A stretch of DNA of 64,000 bases from Certhia americana. Lineage: Eukaryota > Chordata > Aves > Passeriformes > Certhiidae. The stretch is from positions 26,632,944-26,696,943 of the forward strand of contig CM031864.1 in NCBI GenBank assembly GCA_018697195.1, read 5' to 3'. Below the pieces are notes generated by a model. It saw only the letters and a list, made by a program, of their open reading frames with translations, ran no database searches and was not told the DNA's origin. Positions 25,390 to 37,420 of this stretch are shown piece by piece. Each line of letters opens with the position of its first letter. The first letter of the stretch is position 1. The translations under genes and the position numbers were made by a program.

Positions 25390-25990
25390 AAAGAGTGCAG
25401 AAATTGAATTAAAGCGTTTAGGGAAATTAAAATATATTAGGCCACACAAGCATGGGGTAGTAGTATAAGTTTTAGTTTTAAGTAAGTTAAAATTAAGTTT
25501 AAATAAGTAGAAATACATTCTAAGTGCCTTAAGAGGGTGAAATTCCCTAAATCCTAGTTAAAAGTTCAGTACCTTAGCTCTAGACATAACCAAAACATGC
25601 AGAACAGCATTTGCATTCCTAGATAGAACAGATAGAACCATTTATGTGAATAGATAGAACTATATGTGCAAATATGTGTAAGAACCGACACTGCTTTTTG
25701 CACTTTAAAGTCAGATTCTATAATAGATGTAGAAAGAATATTTTAGAATCATGTTTTTAGCTGATTGGATGATTTATGAATAAAAAGTCCCATCTGGGAC
25801 TTGCTTGCTCCTGCTCGCTTTTGCTCTCGCTTTTTGCTTTCATTTGCATGAAACATGCACATCCCTGTGGCCTCCCTACTACCAAAAACCAGATCATGCA
25901 AAACCAACACAGGAAGCTACTTTGTAAATCCATTATTGATTTGTCTTGCCTGTCTCATTTCCATTCCTTCTCTTCAGCTTACATTTGGCC
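25390..25990 (+). mobile_element. LTR-like segment, plus strand (tentative)
   Basis: An A-rich U3-like part holds repeated aagttaaaattaagttt-type motifs and three gatagaac motifs. It is followed by a CCAAT-type gctgattgg, then tgaataaaaagtccc, which combines a TATA-like and a poly(A)-like signal. A pyrimidine-rich U5-like stretch (tgctcctgctcgcttttgct) comes next. The motif order suggests an LTR. It does not look like the 22.7-kb segment, so the two are probably not a matching pair. Ends are not defined. Confidence 0.4.
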
Positions 25991-28390
25991 ATAGGAAGGT
26001 GTTTTAAACATCTTTCACTCCTTTCAAACAACCTGGCTTTCTACACGTGGTGGTGGCTTTGGCTTCAGACATTTGACCTTTGGATATCTAATAATGTTTT
26101 ATTATTTTTCTACACTTCTAGTGTCAAATGTACTTTCTCAAACTGTTACAGTAAATTGTTCTTTTAATATTCCAAATGAGCACATCCTTTGTTGCTCTAA
26201 GATTTGTGTGCATGAACTCCATTTAAGCAGTTTACAAGCTCTAACATATCAGCAATTAGCATTTAAAGGTCACTACTTAATGATTCTTTATCTGTCAGTG
26301 TGAGTTCAATAGCCCACACATGACATATTCATCTCATTATTAATAAAGTTACGATCTACAGAACTTTCCACTGGTGAGTGAGATATTTTAGAAATCCCAT
26401 TTAGACTGAAGTTGGTTTTCCTCTTCAGCATTTTCTGGACAGATAGTGAAGGAGTTTTCCACTTACATTTTTACTGCAAAAATGTTTTCCTTTCAAACCT
26501 GAACAAACCCATTTGTCCAAAATGGTGCCTGCACAATCCTCACAGCCCATCTACAAAATCATTGCAGTGGGACAAGTTTTGCTGTGCTTACACCCCCATA
26601 TTTTTATCATGAAGCGGGTAAGCCTCAAAGAGACTAAGAAAGAACAAATCAGTCATTTTATTATTCAGGCTGTGTTAATTAATTGACAGGTGGATTCTCA
26701 AAGTGTCATCACAGTGATTCAAAAATTCACTGTCAAAAGCTGGGATCCATCTGGTTGTGTTCATTTTCTTCAGGACAAGTTTCTTTACTTGTTTTCATCT
26801 CAGTTTCTGATAGTGAAGGATTCTGCCAGTCCCTGGCAAAATCTCAAGGAAAACCAGCTTCCCAGAAATGTCTCTCCTACTCATTCCCTGTTCAAAGCAC
26901 TTTGTGCATTCTGCCCACAAATTTCTACAGACAAAGGTCCGGATCAGTTCAGTTCTGCAGGAATGATACCCCACCTCAATTCCTCTGTAGACACAGACCC
27001 TGATTGTGAATTTCTGCTGCAGATAAAGAGTGCCCAGAAATCCCACATCCATAAATCATGTGGCATTCCCATTCCATTATGTTCTCTTTCTCCCTCTGTC
27101 TGATGTATTTGGGGCCATAGTAGTGCAGAGCCCTCAGCTGTAGCTCCAAAAATCTGCAAGGGAAGCTTTCTGTGGACACTGAATATGTGATGGCACATTT
27201 CCCAGCTGGAAGGAACACATCTGCTCAAGCTCTCCAAGCTGCTCTCTGTGTTTTCTGAATGCCTTTTTAAGTAAAATTCTGCTTTTCTGGATGATCCCAG
27301 TGACATATTTCAACCCTCAGTGGACGTTTTCTCATTAAAAATCATAGCTCCAAACCTTTAAAACTCTTGGCAAACATGTTTGTTGCTGTTTTAGTATGAA
27401 CCTGAGTTGAGTCTGGATCACTAAAATCCAAATGGAAAAGGAGATTTGTCTCAGTGTGAAAAGCATCTCAGAACTCCCACTTTAATATTTCTGCAATCTA
27501 TCTTCAAATGAGTGGAGCTTTCTGTTCAATATTCTTTGCCTTCATTAGGCTTGTCTAGCCATAGCCTGACAGGAGATTTAGTTCTTGGCTTTCCATCTGA
27601 ATTCAAGGAAACATGGCTTGGCAAGTTACATTCTAATAAGGACAAACTTGCCAATAAAAGTAGAAATTTACCCAGATCTCAAACCATATCTTTTATACCA
27701 CAAGAGAGCATTCACTCTTGGACAGAATTTGTCAGGCTCTGAAAAAAACGCTGCCTATAAATGAACGTGATTGTCAGAATGATGAAGTTCCTTATGAAAT
27801 TCCTCCTAAAAAGCTGGAAAATATCCTTTATCTGAGGAGTTTCTTGACTTGATTAATGCCAGATATGGTGTTGAGTAGTTTTTGTATTTTAACTCATACT
27901 GAAGTCAACTAAGCCTTATGGTGACTAAAGGTCTGCTCCGTTAATTTAAAATTAAATAAATATACCAAAAAAATCCACAGAGTTAGAAATCATCATTGCA
28001 ATGAATTTTTTCTTGCACAGCCTCATCTTTTTAGGGTCATTACACTTTAGTTTTGTTATTATTAATTTTAACCACCGCTAATTCTTCCCGCTTTTCTTTA
28101 ATTGCAAATTGTTTTCCAAAGAGTTTTTTTGTGAGGATTCCACGATTGGTTTTGGTTGAATTGACAAGGAAGGATTAAACTGTAATTCATTTCCAGATAA
28201 GGAAAACAGAGTATGAACCAGCAGTGACATATACACTTCTCTGGAGGTCTGTAAGAAATAGAAAAGTGACACAGCAGGATACTGGTTGAGAGAATCATCC
28301 AGTTGTGCCCTTCCCAGAGATGTGTCTCCAAGAGAACACCTTCCAGAAGCACTGCCACTTCCTTGGCTGTGCAGGGATTCCAGCAAATGA
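25991..28390. other. unique DNA, no gene seen
   Basis: Open frames of up to 137 residues occur (26690-27103 +, 26944-27306 -). They overlap one another on both strands, lack family resemblance, and are not flanked by convincing splice sites. Nothing else is visible. Confidence 0.6.
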
Positions 28391-28433
28391 TTTCAGCTCA
28401 GTAGTGATTTCAGCTCTTGTGATCTCAGCTCGA
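28391..28433 (+). repeat. imperfect 15-17-bp triplication beside an LTR
   Basis: Three units of the form tgatttcagctc(agtag), tgatttcagctc(ttg) and tgatctcagctc(ga) abut the end of the minus-strand LTR. Confidence 0.75.
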
Positions 28434-28776
28434 TGCTGGAATCCCCAGGCCATTGCAGGAATGAGAGAGACAGAAGAGACTGTATATCAAGAGTCCACAG
28501 AGACATCCCTTTATTGTTCAGCAGCTCTGCGAAGGGACACCAGGGACAGGACCTCCCAGGGGTCAGAGGCTGAGGACAGGGATTTTATAGGGACAGGCAG
28601 GAGGTGGATGCAAGCTATTTGCATGAAAGAAACAAGGTATGCTGTGTGTTGTTCACCCGGGTTGCAGTGAGCTTGAGGTGAGTTACTTATCTTAGGGATG
28701 ACTCAGGCTGTCAGCCTGACTTCTTGGGAGGGCGAGGGGCTCTCTTGCTCATAGAGATGGCTCATTGCCCTTTACA
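28434..28776 (-). mobile_element. solo LTR of an endogenous retrovirus, minus strand
   Basis: Read on the minus strand it starts TGTAAAGGGCAATGAGCC and ends GGGGATTCCAGCA, giving the expected TG...CA limits over 343 bp. It has an octamer-type atttgcat reversed in U3 and a TATA box (TATAAAA; plus-strand 28583-28589). About 70 bp downstream is AATAAA (plus-strand 28510-28515), then a pyrimidine-rich U5. This spacing is typical of retroviral R regions. No internal retroviral sequence adjoins it, so it is a solo LTR left by recombination. I could not find a matching target-site duplication, so the ends may be off by several bases. Confidence 0.72.
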
Positions 28777-29025
28777 GAAAGGGCTTCATTACTCATCTAC
28801 TTGATAAAACCAACAAAAACAAGTAAAAAATTCAAGGAATTAGCCTCACTTCCCTGTACACAGCTAGAAGATGAATGAAACGTTCACTTTCACTGTTTTA
28901 AATGGGAACACTGAAATTATATTTAACATCTGTATTCCCAAGATAACTTAAAATCTTTAGATATAGGTTAGACAGATTTAGCCAACTGTCCCCTGCATAT
29001 ACACCTTATCTACCTCTTATCCTCT

Positions 29026-29275
29026 ATCACAGAGACATGGAATGTTTCAGTTGGAAGGAACCTTAAAACCCATCCAGTCCCATCCCAGGGACAACTTCCA
29101 CTATCCCAGCTTGCTCCCAGCCCCCTCCAGCTTGGCGTTGCACACTTCCAGGGATCCGGAGGCAGCCACAGCTTCCCTGGGCACCCCATGCCAGGACCTC
29201 ACCACCCTCACAGGAAAATTCCTTCCCAACATCTTTCATACCCAATGCATCTCCTTGCAGATATACCTTCCATCT
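29026..29275 (-). mobile_element. CR1 LINE 3' region, truncated
   Basis: Reversed CR1: atcacagagacatggaatgt, then cagttggaaggaaccttaaa, cacacttccagggatccgga, cagccacagcttccctgggc and acctcaccaccctcacagga. Confidence 0.93.
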
Positions 29276-29448
29276 GCCTTCCTAAAGTCCTTTATATCTA
29301 GTATTTATCTGAGATTTGGCCAGGGTAAAATAAAGATGGTGACAGATGTGGGGCCGTCCTTTGAGTCTGTGGTGATTTCCTTCCCCAACAGACCACTGAG
29401 GAGTTTTGATTTAGAATTGTACAGAGCAAAAGATCAATATCCTGTAAT

Positions 29449-29484
29449 GGATATTGTAAATGGAATGGATACTGTAAATGGAAT
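29449..29484 (+). repeat. 18-bp tandem duplication
   Basis: ggatattgtaaatggaat followed directly by ggatactgtaaatggaat, with one mismatch. Confidence 0.9.
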
Positions 29485-30145
29485 GATTTATTAAGGCAAT
29501 TTGCAGGGATGAAATTCCTATTGGATTCCTAGTGGATGCTCAATATGGAAAGGAAATTCCAATGGCCCCACAGTTTTTTCAAGGTTTTCATGACTTGGTT
29601 TGTGCAGATTGAAAAACTCCCAGCAGACTTCATTTTGCAAGAACCATGTAAAGTCACTCCTTGGCCTGAGCAGGTTGTTCAGCATCCCAGGAAATCTTCG
29701 CCTTCTCATCTACAAAGGTCATTGGAGAAATGAGAATTCCAGAGGGTGTCCAGTTTAGTATCAGGAAGTTCGCCTTCACCCTCTGACACCAAAATCAGAT
29801 ATTTTCCTGAATGTACAGGATTAGACCTCTCTCATGCTGTTAAATGTTCAACAAGCACTTTTATTCCAGATCTCTTGAAAAGATAGGCTTGAATTTTCCC
29901 CTCCCTATATCCCACCAAAAAAAATTCCTAAATATTTACTAGGATAAAAATATAAAATGGGTGTATTATATAATTCCTTTAACTCATTGCATGACCTGGA
30001 AAAGATCAGTAGCATTTTCTAATGAAGAAGAAAATGGTACCCAATGCTACTTTCCTCAGAGTCATTCTTGTCTTCCACCCATCTGTACCTTCACGGAATT
30101 TTAGGATTAGTGTTTGAAAACATGCAAATGCCTATTAGTCAAAAA

Positions 30146-30207
30146 CATGTAATGGTTTGGGTTCAAAGGGATCTTTCAGATCATCTCACTTCAACCCCCT
30201 GCCATTG
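30146..30207 (-). mobile_element. CR1 3' end scrap
   Basis: taatggtttgggttcaaagg, then gatctttcagatcatctcac and ttcaaccccctgccattg, matching the first 60 bp of a reversed CR1 end. Confidence 0.65.
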
Positions 30208-31283
30208 TTTATGCTTTAGATATATGTATATAAATAAACATTTAAGTGTGCTAAACAGCTTCATTTTGCAGAAACAAAGCACCAGATGTTTGCTAATGTA
30301 AAAACCATCTTCAACATTAAAAGCAATATCAATTCTTTATTTTACTTTTATTTATTCTTTTTTTAATCTTTGTGTTATTTTAATAAAGTCAGTTGAATGT
30401 GGTGGTGCATCACTCTTTTTTTAATGTTAAATGGTGGGCAATTAAGTGCTGCTAAATCCTCTTGCACTCTTTTGTGTCTTTATCCTTTGCCGTCTAACCC
30501 TTTTCCACCTCCAGTCATTGTGTAAATCACTCAAAATTGACTCCAATCCTATTTTCCTATATACACTTCCTTGATGTAGTCAGTAATGGGGTGAACCTCG
30601 CCACTGAACTCCATTAAAATCTGCATTTTGCCAATACCTTTGATGGCGAGAGCAGAAACCACTCTTTTGTGGAGATGAATTAATATCAAAATGGCTCAAT
30701 TTAGCCCACATATTTTAATTGAAGATGTGTTATTATTTCCCAGTTGTGTTTTGCAGACTTTCTTCTTTACAGCAACTACCCCACGTCTAATGTCTGCTCC
30801 TGCTTAAGTCTCCTCTTTGACATAATCCATGGTATTACCTGGTTTTCAATGTCAGGTAATGAAAAATTTAAAAATCAAAAATTAAAAATTCCAGCCTGTC
30901 AATGGGCATATTTCCAGGCTGCCAGGAGAGAAGGGTTTCTGTAGTGACTGGGTTTTGTTTCACAAATTAATGTATTTAACTTGAAAAGGAGGGTGAAAGA
31001 ATAAACATGCAACCCCAAGGGATAATCAGGATTTTTTACTTATTTTCGGGATAATTCTTTGTTCTGCTCCAAAGTAAGCTAGATACTAGCATAAAATTTC
31101 TAACAGCACTTTGAGTTCGATTCACAGCTGGGTGACATCAAATAATAAACAGTGATTTCAGTGATTTTGAGGATTTTTAGATTCTCAGAGGAAGCAGAAT
31201 TTTATCTACTTGGTCTTTTCTTGATTCTTGACAGGTGTTGTTGAGATGTAAAGAAATATTTACAGATGACAAAGAGAAAAAAG

Positions 31284-31508
31284 GGAAGAAACTTCCAGAA
31301 AAGCACTGGAACAGGTAAGAAACTTCCAGAAAAGCACTGGAACAGGCTTCCCAAGAAATGGTCACAGCCCCAGTCCTGAAAGAGCCCAAGGAGTTCTTGG
31401 ACAATGCTCTCAGCACAGGGTGGAATTGTTGGGGGGTTTGTGCAGTTGGACTTGATGATCCTTGTGGGTCCCTTCCAGCTCAGAATATTCCATGATTCTA
31501 TGATTCAT
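31284..31508 (+). mobile_element. CR1 LINE 3' end, sense, with internal duplication
   Basis: Sense-strand CR1 end: aacaggcttcccaagaaatg, then ttcttggacaatgctctcag, cagggtggaattgttggggg, ttggacttgatgatccttgt and gggtcccttccagctcagaa. It ends in the intact terminal repeat ccatgattctatgattca. Its 5' edge carries a 31-bp tandem duplication (31286-31316 and 31317-31347). The well-kept terminal repeat suggests a fairly young copy. Confidence 0.93.
31286..31347 (+). repeat. 31-bp tandem duplication in CR1
   Basis: Two adjacent copies of a 31-mer beginning aagaaacttccagaaaagca, identical except for the final base. Confidence 0.95.
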
Positions 31509-32054
31509 ATCAATGTTCTCAGTGTTCTTGTCTAAGGTTGTCGCAATTTTTTAATCCTTGTGGGTAAAATTTTGCCCCTTTGCCTTTATCCTGCTGCCTC
31601 CCATCACCTGATTATCAGTGTCAGTGACAGAAAATCACTTGGTTAAACATCACACAAGAACAGAAGTGTAGGATTTAACATCCAGAAGCCAAGGGTAGGT
31701 GCTCCATTTGTTGAATTATAATCTAAAAACACAATGATGAAGAAAAGGGGTAATTGAAGTAATTCTTCCAACATCTTTTTATGACTCTGTGAAATTCTCT
31801 CCAGCAGGAGGTCAGAGAATTCAGCAGATGAATTTCTAAAATGGTTTGATAATTTGATGATTTGATGCATAACTGTGGTAGTTAAGACCATTGAGTTTAT
31901 AGCATGAACTGAATCAGGAAGGATTTTTTATACCCACTTTGCTGCTGCACAATCAGCCAAATTTATTAGGAAATTTACATCTGAAGATAGCCCTAATCTC
32001 TGTTAGCCAAGCCCTTAAAGATCCAACAAACCAGGTTCTCCTGACCTTTTCTTG

Positions 32055-32152
32055 TATCTCCTGTGCCTCCACTGGGCTCTCTCCAGTAATTCCATGATTT
32101 TCATGGAATGGGGAGCTCTAGAGTGGATCCAGCACTCTGGGTGTGGCCTTAT
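32055..32152 (-). mobile_element. CR1 LINE internal 3' UTR scrap
   Basis: The order tctcctgtgcctccactggg, ctctctccagtaattccatg, tggatccagcactctgggtg and tggccttatct fits the part of reversed CR1 that lies upstream of the blocks seen elsewhere in this window. The 3' end itself is missing, so this is a doubly truncated piece. Similarity may continue to about 32560 but is too weak to claim. Confidence 0.55.
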
Positions 32153-32227
32153 CTCTTGGAAATTCAGCCAGGAGTATGTGTGGCATATGGCTCAATCCAT
32201 TCTCCAAAAAGAACCACAGTTCCTACT

Positions 32228-32335
32228 TCTCCAGCTGTTCCTGTCTCTCCAGCTGTTCCTCCTTCTCTAGCTGTTCCCACTTTTCAAGCTGTTTGCACCT
32301 CTCCACTTGTTCCTGACTCTCCAGATGTCCCAGCA
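32228..32335 (+). repeat. 18-bp minisatellite, 6 units
   Basis: Six 18-bp units begin at 32228, 32246, 32264, 32282, 32300 and 32318, with core tctccagctgttcctgtc and increasing divergence along the array. On the opposite strand the unit is six codons (Gln-Leu-Glu-Lys/Arg type). It forms the C-terminal part of a 143-codon open frame at 32223-32654 that looks like a charged helix. I take this as a by-product of an in-frame repeat rather than a gene. Confidence 0.93.
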
Positions 32336-34763
32336 GTCCATCCCCAGCTGTGTACCCATCCCAGCTCTGCATGGGCTGGAGTTGGACCTCCTGAGGTTGC
32401 GTCCAGCCCTCTGGTCCTATCCAGGGCCCCTGTCCAACCATCCCACCCCAGAATTTATCAGTCTCTCTGCTTGTGGTTGGAGCGTTCCACTTCTTTTCAT
32501 CCTCCTTGTTAATAGAGACATTGAAGAACACGTGAATGGGCTGAGCTTTGTCTTTCCCAAATCCACTCCAGCACGGGATATTCCCAAGCAGATGGCTGAA
32601 CAAATGAAAATCCCAAAGGCAACTAAAAATCCTAAATGAGAGAAATATTGTCAAGTGTTGGGAAAAACGTAATATATGTGCAGAAATGAGTTCTATATAT
32701 GCACTGGGGAAGCAGAAGTGAATAACTAATCAGGCATTTCACAGTGAGGTTTTATTGGACAGAATGTCCCTCAGAGACCTTATAATGGGACTTTTGGGAC
32801 AGAATCTCTTCTCAAATGCACACCTTTACAAACTCCTCCTTTTCCAAGGTAAGGAACAACTGCTATATTATAATAAAAGAATGCATAAATCATTAACAAG
32901 TCTTCTTGCAGGAAAGTCAGTTTTCAATGACATGATGTAAAAATGAGTGGATCTGAATTTGGTATTTTCCTTATGGGGTTAAATATTGATTGATGGTTTA
33001 TAGTTGCATGGTCATTAGACAGCAGCATTGCAATCAGCCACAAATAATTCTAAAGAATCTTTTTTGGGTTCATGCATAAAAATCAGTGCAGTTTGTGGAG
33101 GCAATGGTACACACATTGTGAGGGCTGTGTTTCTGTGGGGTCTTCCTGTCACTAAGTCCAGGAATCTCAGTTGCAGGACAGGTCACAAAATCCATCCTGT
33201 TTTTTACTTTTATTGGCCTAGGAACAACAGGGTTGCCATAACATGCTAGGGGAAAAGTTGGCTTAGCTTAAGATTTCTTAGGTGTCAACAAATAACGTAA
33301 GGGCAAACCTACAGTAACACCAAAGCCTTTCTATTCCCAGGCACAATCTTTGATTTATCCCCAGATCTAATACTGAATTTTTAAGCTAGATGTGTTTGCA
33401 AGCTATTCTTTTTACTGCTATGGATTCCATATGCACAGAAGAATATTTACATATTAAAATAAGTTACTGATTAATTGCAAATAACTTGCTTTAATTATTT
33501 GAAATTTAATGCTACCTAATAATTTTGTTATTAAATTATTTTAATCTTTTTAATTTATCATTTTTTCCCCTGCTCTGGTTCTAGAGCCACAACTCCCAGC
33601 TCTGCAACTCTCCATTATTATGCCATGCTTTTCCATAGAAGAATTGATGATAGCAGGATTCCTCAGATGAAATTCCTGTTAGAGTACCTGAGGAAGGAAT
33701 TACAGCTGGAGCTTTTTCAGTTTCTCTTCTGAGCCTTTCCAAGGCTGTCATTATTCCCCATCTTTTGATGTTGGAATGCCCTGCTTCTATTGTGGTCCCT
33801 AAACCATTCAAAAAACTGTATTCTGGTTTCAGTTCATAATTTATTTTTTTTTTTCCTGGAAAAGGAAAAAGCAGGATTAGGAAACCTGCTTGACCAAAGC
33901 CAGTGTATTGGGTGTTGCTGTAGGTCAGTGCAAGCCTTGTGGCAGGATATAAATATCACAGAATATGTTCCTTATAATTTTCCTTAAGATTTTTAGGTTG
34001 CCAGAGCAACCAACTAAAGAATCTCACTACTGAAAATTAATTCTTCAGGCCCTAAGTGTGTGCAGCACTGAGACAGGGACTAAAGAATGCAAGGGGTGTG
34101 CTTAAAGTGTGGTGTTCCTTCTACATCCTCCAGTCATGAGCTGCCTCCACAATCCAAGGGACTACAGTCACAGGACTCATGGACCCAGACTTGGTCACAA
34201 TTGGCAGAATTAAATTTAAACACATATTTCCTATCTCTTCTTCAGATAGTGCAGCAAAATATGTGCCAGGAATACTGAGAGCAACCATTTCTTCTCCTAG
34301 TAATGATTTTGAATACATTTTCTTTTACTTCAGGAAGATTAATAAGATGCTTTTTGGACTTCTTTTTTCTAGTGGAATGACTTATACATCTCCAGCAGAG
34401 ATCCGTGGATTTAAAAACTGCCTGGAACACTATGCCATTGCTGTGCTTGTCAGTGAAGTTTGTTTGTTCTTTGTTTTGCAGAAGACTGTGATTGCTTGAT
34501 TTTGTTTGGGAAAGCAATTACTGTGTAAAAGGATAAATAGGTAATTTTCTTTTCTCTGTGAAGGCTCTGCTTCATTTTGCTGTATCCTTGGGGCTACAAA
34601 GAGAAGCTGCTGAATAGAGACCCAAATGAGCTGTAAACAGTAAAGAAAAAATATAAACCACATTTTTAAAGGTCTGCTTGTGGGATTTTCCTCACCAAGT
34701 AACTAAAGTTAAACCATATTATATCAAATAGGCAATAAATGTAATGACTTCAGTTATTGTGAT

Positions 34764-34830
34764 ATCATAGAACCACTGAATGGGAAGGGACCCACAAGGG
34801 TCATCAGAGTGCAGCTCTGATCTGAACAAA
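34764..34830 (-). mobile_element. CR1 3' end scrap
   Basis: atcatagaaccactgaatgg, then gaagggacccacaagggtca and tcagagtgcagctctgatct, the opening of a reversed CR1 end. Confidence 0.68.
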
Positions 34831-36753
34831 AGCAGTTTCCTCTCTGCTCTAAAACTATATGAAGTGGTGTTGATGCTTTGAGTCCAAGCCAAGGCCATCC
34901 ATCACAGGGCTTGGTTTACATCTCTGGAGGACAAAGTGCATTTATTACCTAAACATGAAGCACAATGAGAGTGCTTGGTTATAACCACACAGCAGTGATG
35001 CATTGGTACCTCCAGTATGTCTTAACTCCCTCGTGGAAAGCTCAAACCTAAGAGTTAATCTGTTATCCATAAGAAATAAATATCAGTCACTCACTGAGAA
35101 CATCCCACTAGCAAGGGGTGCTAATGAGGACATTGTCACAAGTGGTCACTTTTCCCCGGTGGAAAAGCCAAAGGTTATTGCCATTTGTTATTGAAACAAT
35201 TTGATATTTGTTTGGAAAGGTCAAACAATAATGCTGGCCTGTGGAATAGAAATTACAATGCAGCTGGAAAGGAGTATTATTTCTACTTACAGTGATTTAC
35301 ATTAAGCTATAAAAATGTCTGTCTACAACCTCTGGATCCTTTATGTTGCAAGGAAAAACAACCACACTGAAAGCCAAAATCTATTAGATAAAGAGAGAGT
35401 AACGAATATTTGTTTTCTTGTACTATGGAGTGTGCTCCCCTGACCTGATGGAGTGAAAATCACTCAGCACAACTTCTCTCTCCATAAATCTGTTTACTTC
35501 AGCTTGAAGGAAATTCTTTATTTCTATAAACAAGACAGAACAGAAAATTATTTTAGGGATCTATGTTGTGTTTGCTCAGAATGCTTTGCTTCCGATGAGC
35601 CTGTTGATATCACTCTGAGTCCTGAATTTTCTTGAAATCAAACCCTTCAGTGTCTCAGTTTGAGCGGCTGAAATTAAATACCCCAAACCACTTGGAGTGT
35701 GTTGCCTTAGGTTTTGTCTATTTGTTTGCTGCTGCTTGTTCCTTTGCTTTTCCAGTTAATGGAAAATTCATTGCTTTCTGTAATCAGCTTTTTCTCCAGT
35801 CTCAGCTAAAATATTTTGAAATCAAGTTCAGAGCTGTTTGGCACACTGAGATGTTGGTGAAAGAGACATAATTACCTGGAACATCCCTTCTAGGCTGGAG
35901 AATGATGTTGGAAGTCATTTGCTCCAGCAGCTGCTGTTACAGTAGAACAAAATTGGTTTATTTGCAGTAAATTTAAAACATAATTTTTGAATGTTAATTG
36001 GAATATTCCTCCACCTGATACCTAATCTTTTCAAGATAGAGTACAAGAAAACATCAATTTAGGCACTGGATAGACACAAATTTGAAAATATTAGGGATTT
36101 TTAGCTTTTTAGTTATTCTTTAGATCACACTACAATGTCTAGGAACAAATTAATTTCTGCAAAGCTGGAAGGCCTTTATTAAAAACAATGATTTACTGTG
36201 TAGTAGAAGGAAACTGGAAAAAAATATGAGAATCCATCAAATGTGCATCCAAAAATCCTGTTCCCTGCTCTGTGAGTGTTGCTATACATTAATCTGTAAA
36301 AACATCCAAAAACTTTGTTCCCAACCAATCTCTGCTTTTCCTTTTTCCTGCCAGAAAAAGGACGGAGATAAGAGAACAGCAAAGCACACAGGTTAAAGCA
36401 CACAGGTGTCCCTTTGCCTTGCCCCTGACATTTCCCTTTTCGTTTATCTTTTATGCATGTCTCTGACAAGGAGTTAAGAGCAGCAGGTACCTCACAGAGC
36501 AGATTACACAGAATATATTCAATACTCAAGACACTGAGAAAACACATGGAACCTCTGGCATGCCTGGAAGTGAAAGGTCACTTCAAGGGACATCTGCACA
36601 GCCACTAAACCAAAACTTTCTTTCTCCTTTTCAACTTTTCTCTCTAGATTTTTTTAATATATATGTATATGAAAGGAAATTCCTTTCTAAATAAAGCAAA
36701 AAATTCTAATGTTTTTTATTTTTTCATTTTTTTCTTTTTTTTTTTTTCCCCCC

Positions 36754-36830
36754 ACAGAATCACAGAATATCCTGAGTGGGAAGGGGCACACAAGGATCAT
36801 TGAGTCCAACTCCTGGCCCTGAAAAAACAG
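36754..36830 (-). mobile_element. CR1 3' end scrap
   Basis: acagaatcacagaatatcct, then gagtgggaaggggcacacaa, ggatcattgagtccaactcc and tggccctga. It follows a T/C-rich tract at about 36710-36753. Confidence 0.75.
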
Positions 36831-37367
36831 CAAGCTGCCCTTTTTTAGGGGAATCTGACCTACCTTCTCCAATGTCATTCCAAAATCAATGTTTCTGAGG
36901 AAAAGCAATTAATAATGTGGAATAACACATCAAAAATGTCCCTGTAAATGTTTTGGAAAGGTCTGGAGTGAAGGTTTTTAGCAGAAAAAGTACCAAGACA
37001 CTGAGGCTTCTGGGACATGTTGGAGCAGGATAGAGTCTGTGGGAGAATAATATGTTTATTTTAAGGAAGGAACAGGAGGGATCTGAAATACTAAAAGTAC
37101 TAAAACATAAATTCCATGTGCAGCATGATCCATTTAATCTTTGCTGCTGCAGCTTTGCTTCCACTCTCCCATAACTGGCTGCACATTCCCACTGTGCCTT
37201 GCTCAGTCACTTGGGAATTTCTGAACTCACATGAGTTTCTAACCAGGATTCTGCTTCCCCCTTTTAATCCGTCAAAAATTCTTGTCTCTACTCTTCCCAG
37301 TTTTCATGGATCGTCTAAGAATTTAATAATCCTATATCATCTAAATGTCTATTTTTAAGGTATTTTT

Positions 37368-37373
<6 letters not shown>

Positions 37374-37420
<47 letters not shown>
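37374..37420 (+). repeat. poly(T) run, 47 T
   Basis: A 47-base uninterrupted T run. Read on the minus strand it would be a poly(A) tail, but no AATAAA or retrocopy body is recognisable to its right, where a minus-strand body would lie. Confidence 0.95.

Larger units (their letters stand above)
28777..31283. other. unique DNA with CR1 scraps
   Basis: No supported exon. It contains CR1 copies at 29026 and 30146, an 18-bp tandem duplication at 29449-29484, and AT-rich stretches around 30320-30440. Confidence 0.6.
31509..36753. other. unique AT-rich DNA, no gene seen
   Basis: No supported exon. Apart from listed CR1 scraps and the 18-bp minisatellite, the stretch is AT-rich, especially 33430-33560. 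Open frames near 34179-34499 and 35632-35871 are short and unconvincing. Confidence 0.6.

Noticed and set aside
22736..25990. Calling the two LTR-like segments a matched pair of one provirus
   Set aside because: The two segments do not resemble each other, and no gag, pol, primer-binding site or polypurine tract could be shown between them.
32223..32654. 143-codon minus-strand frame with coiled-coil-like end
   Set aside because: The coiled-coil look comes entirely from the 18-bp minisatellite; the rest has no resemblance to a known protein.
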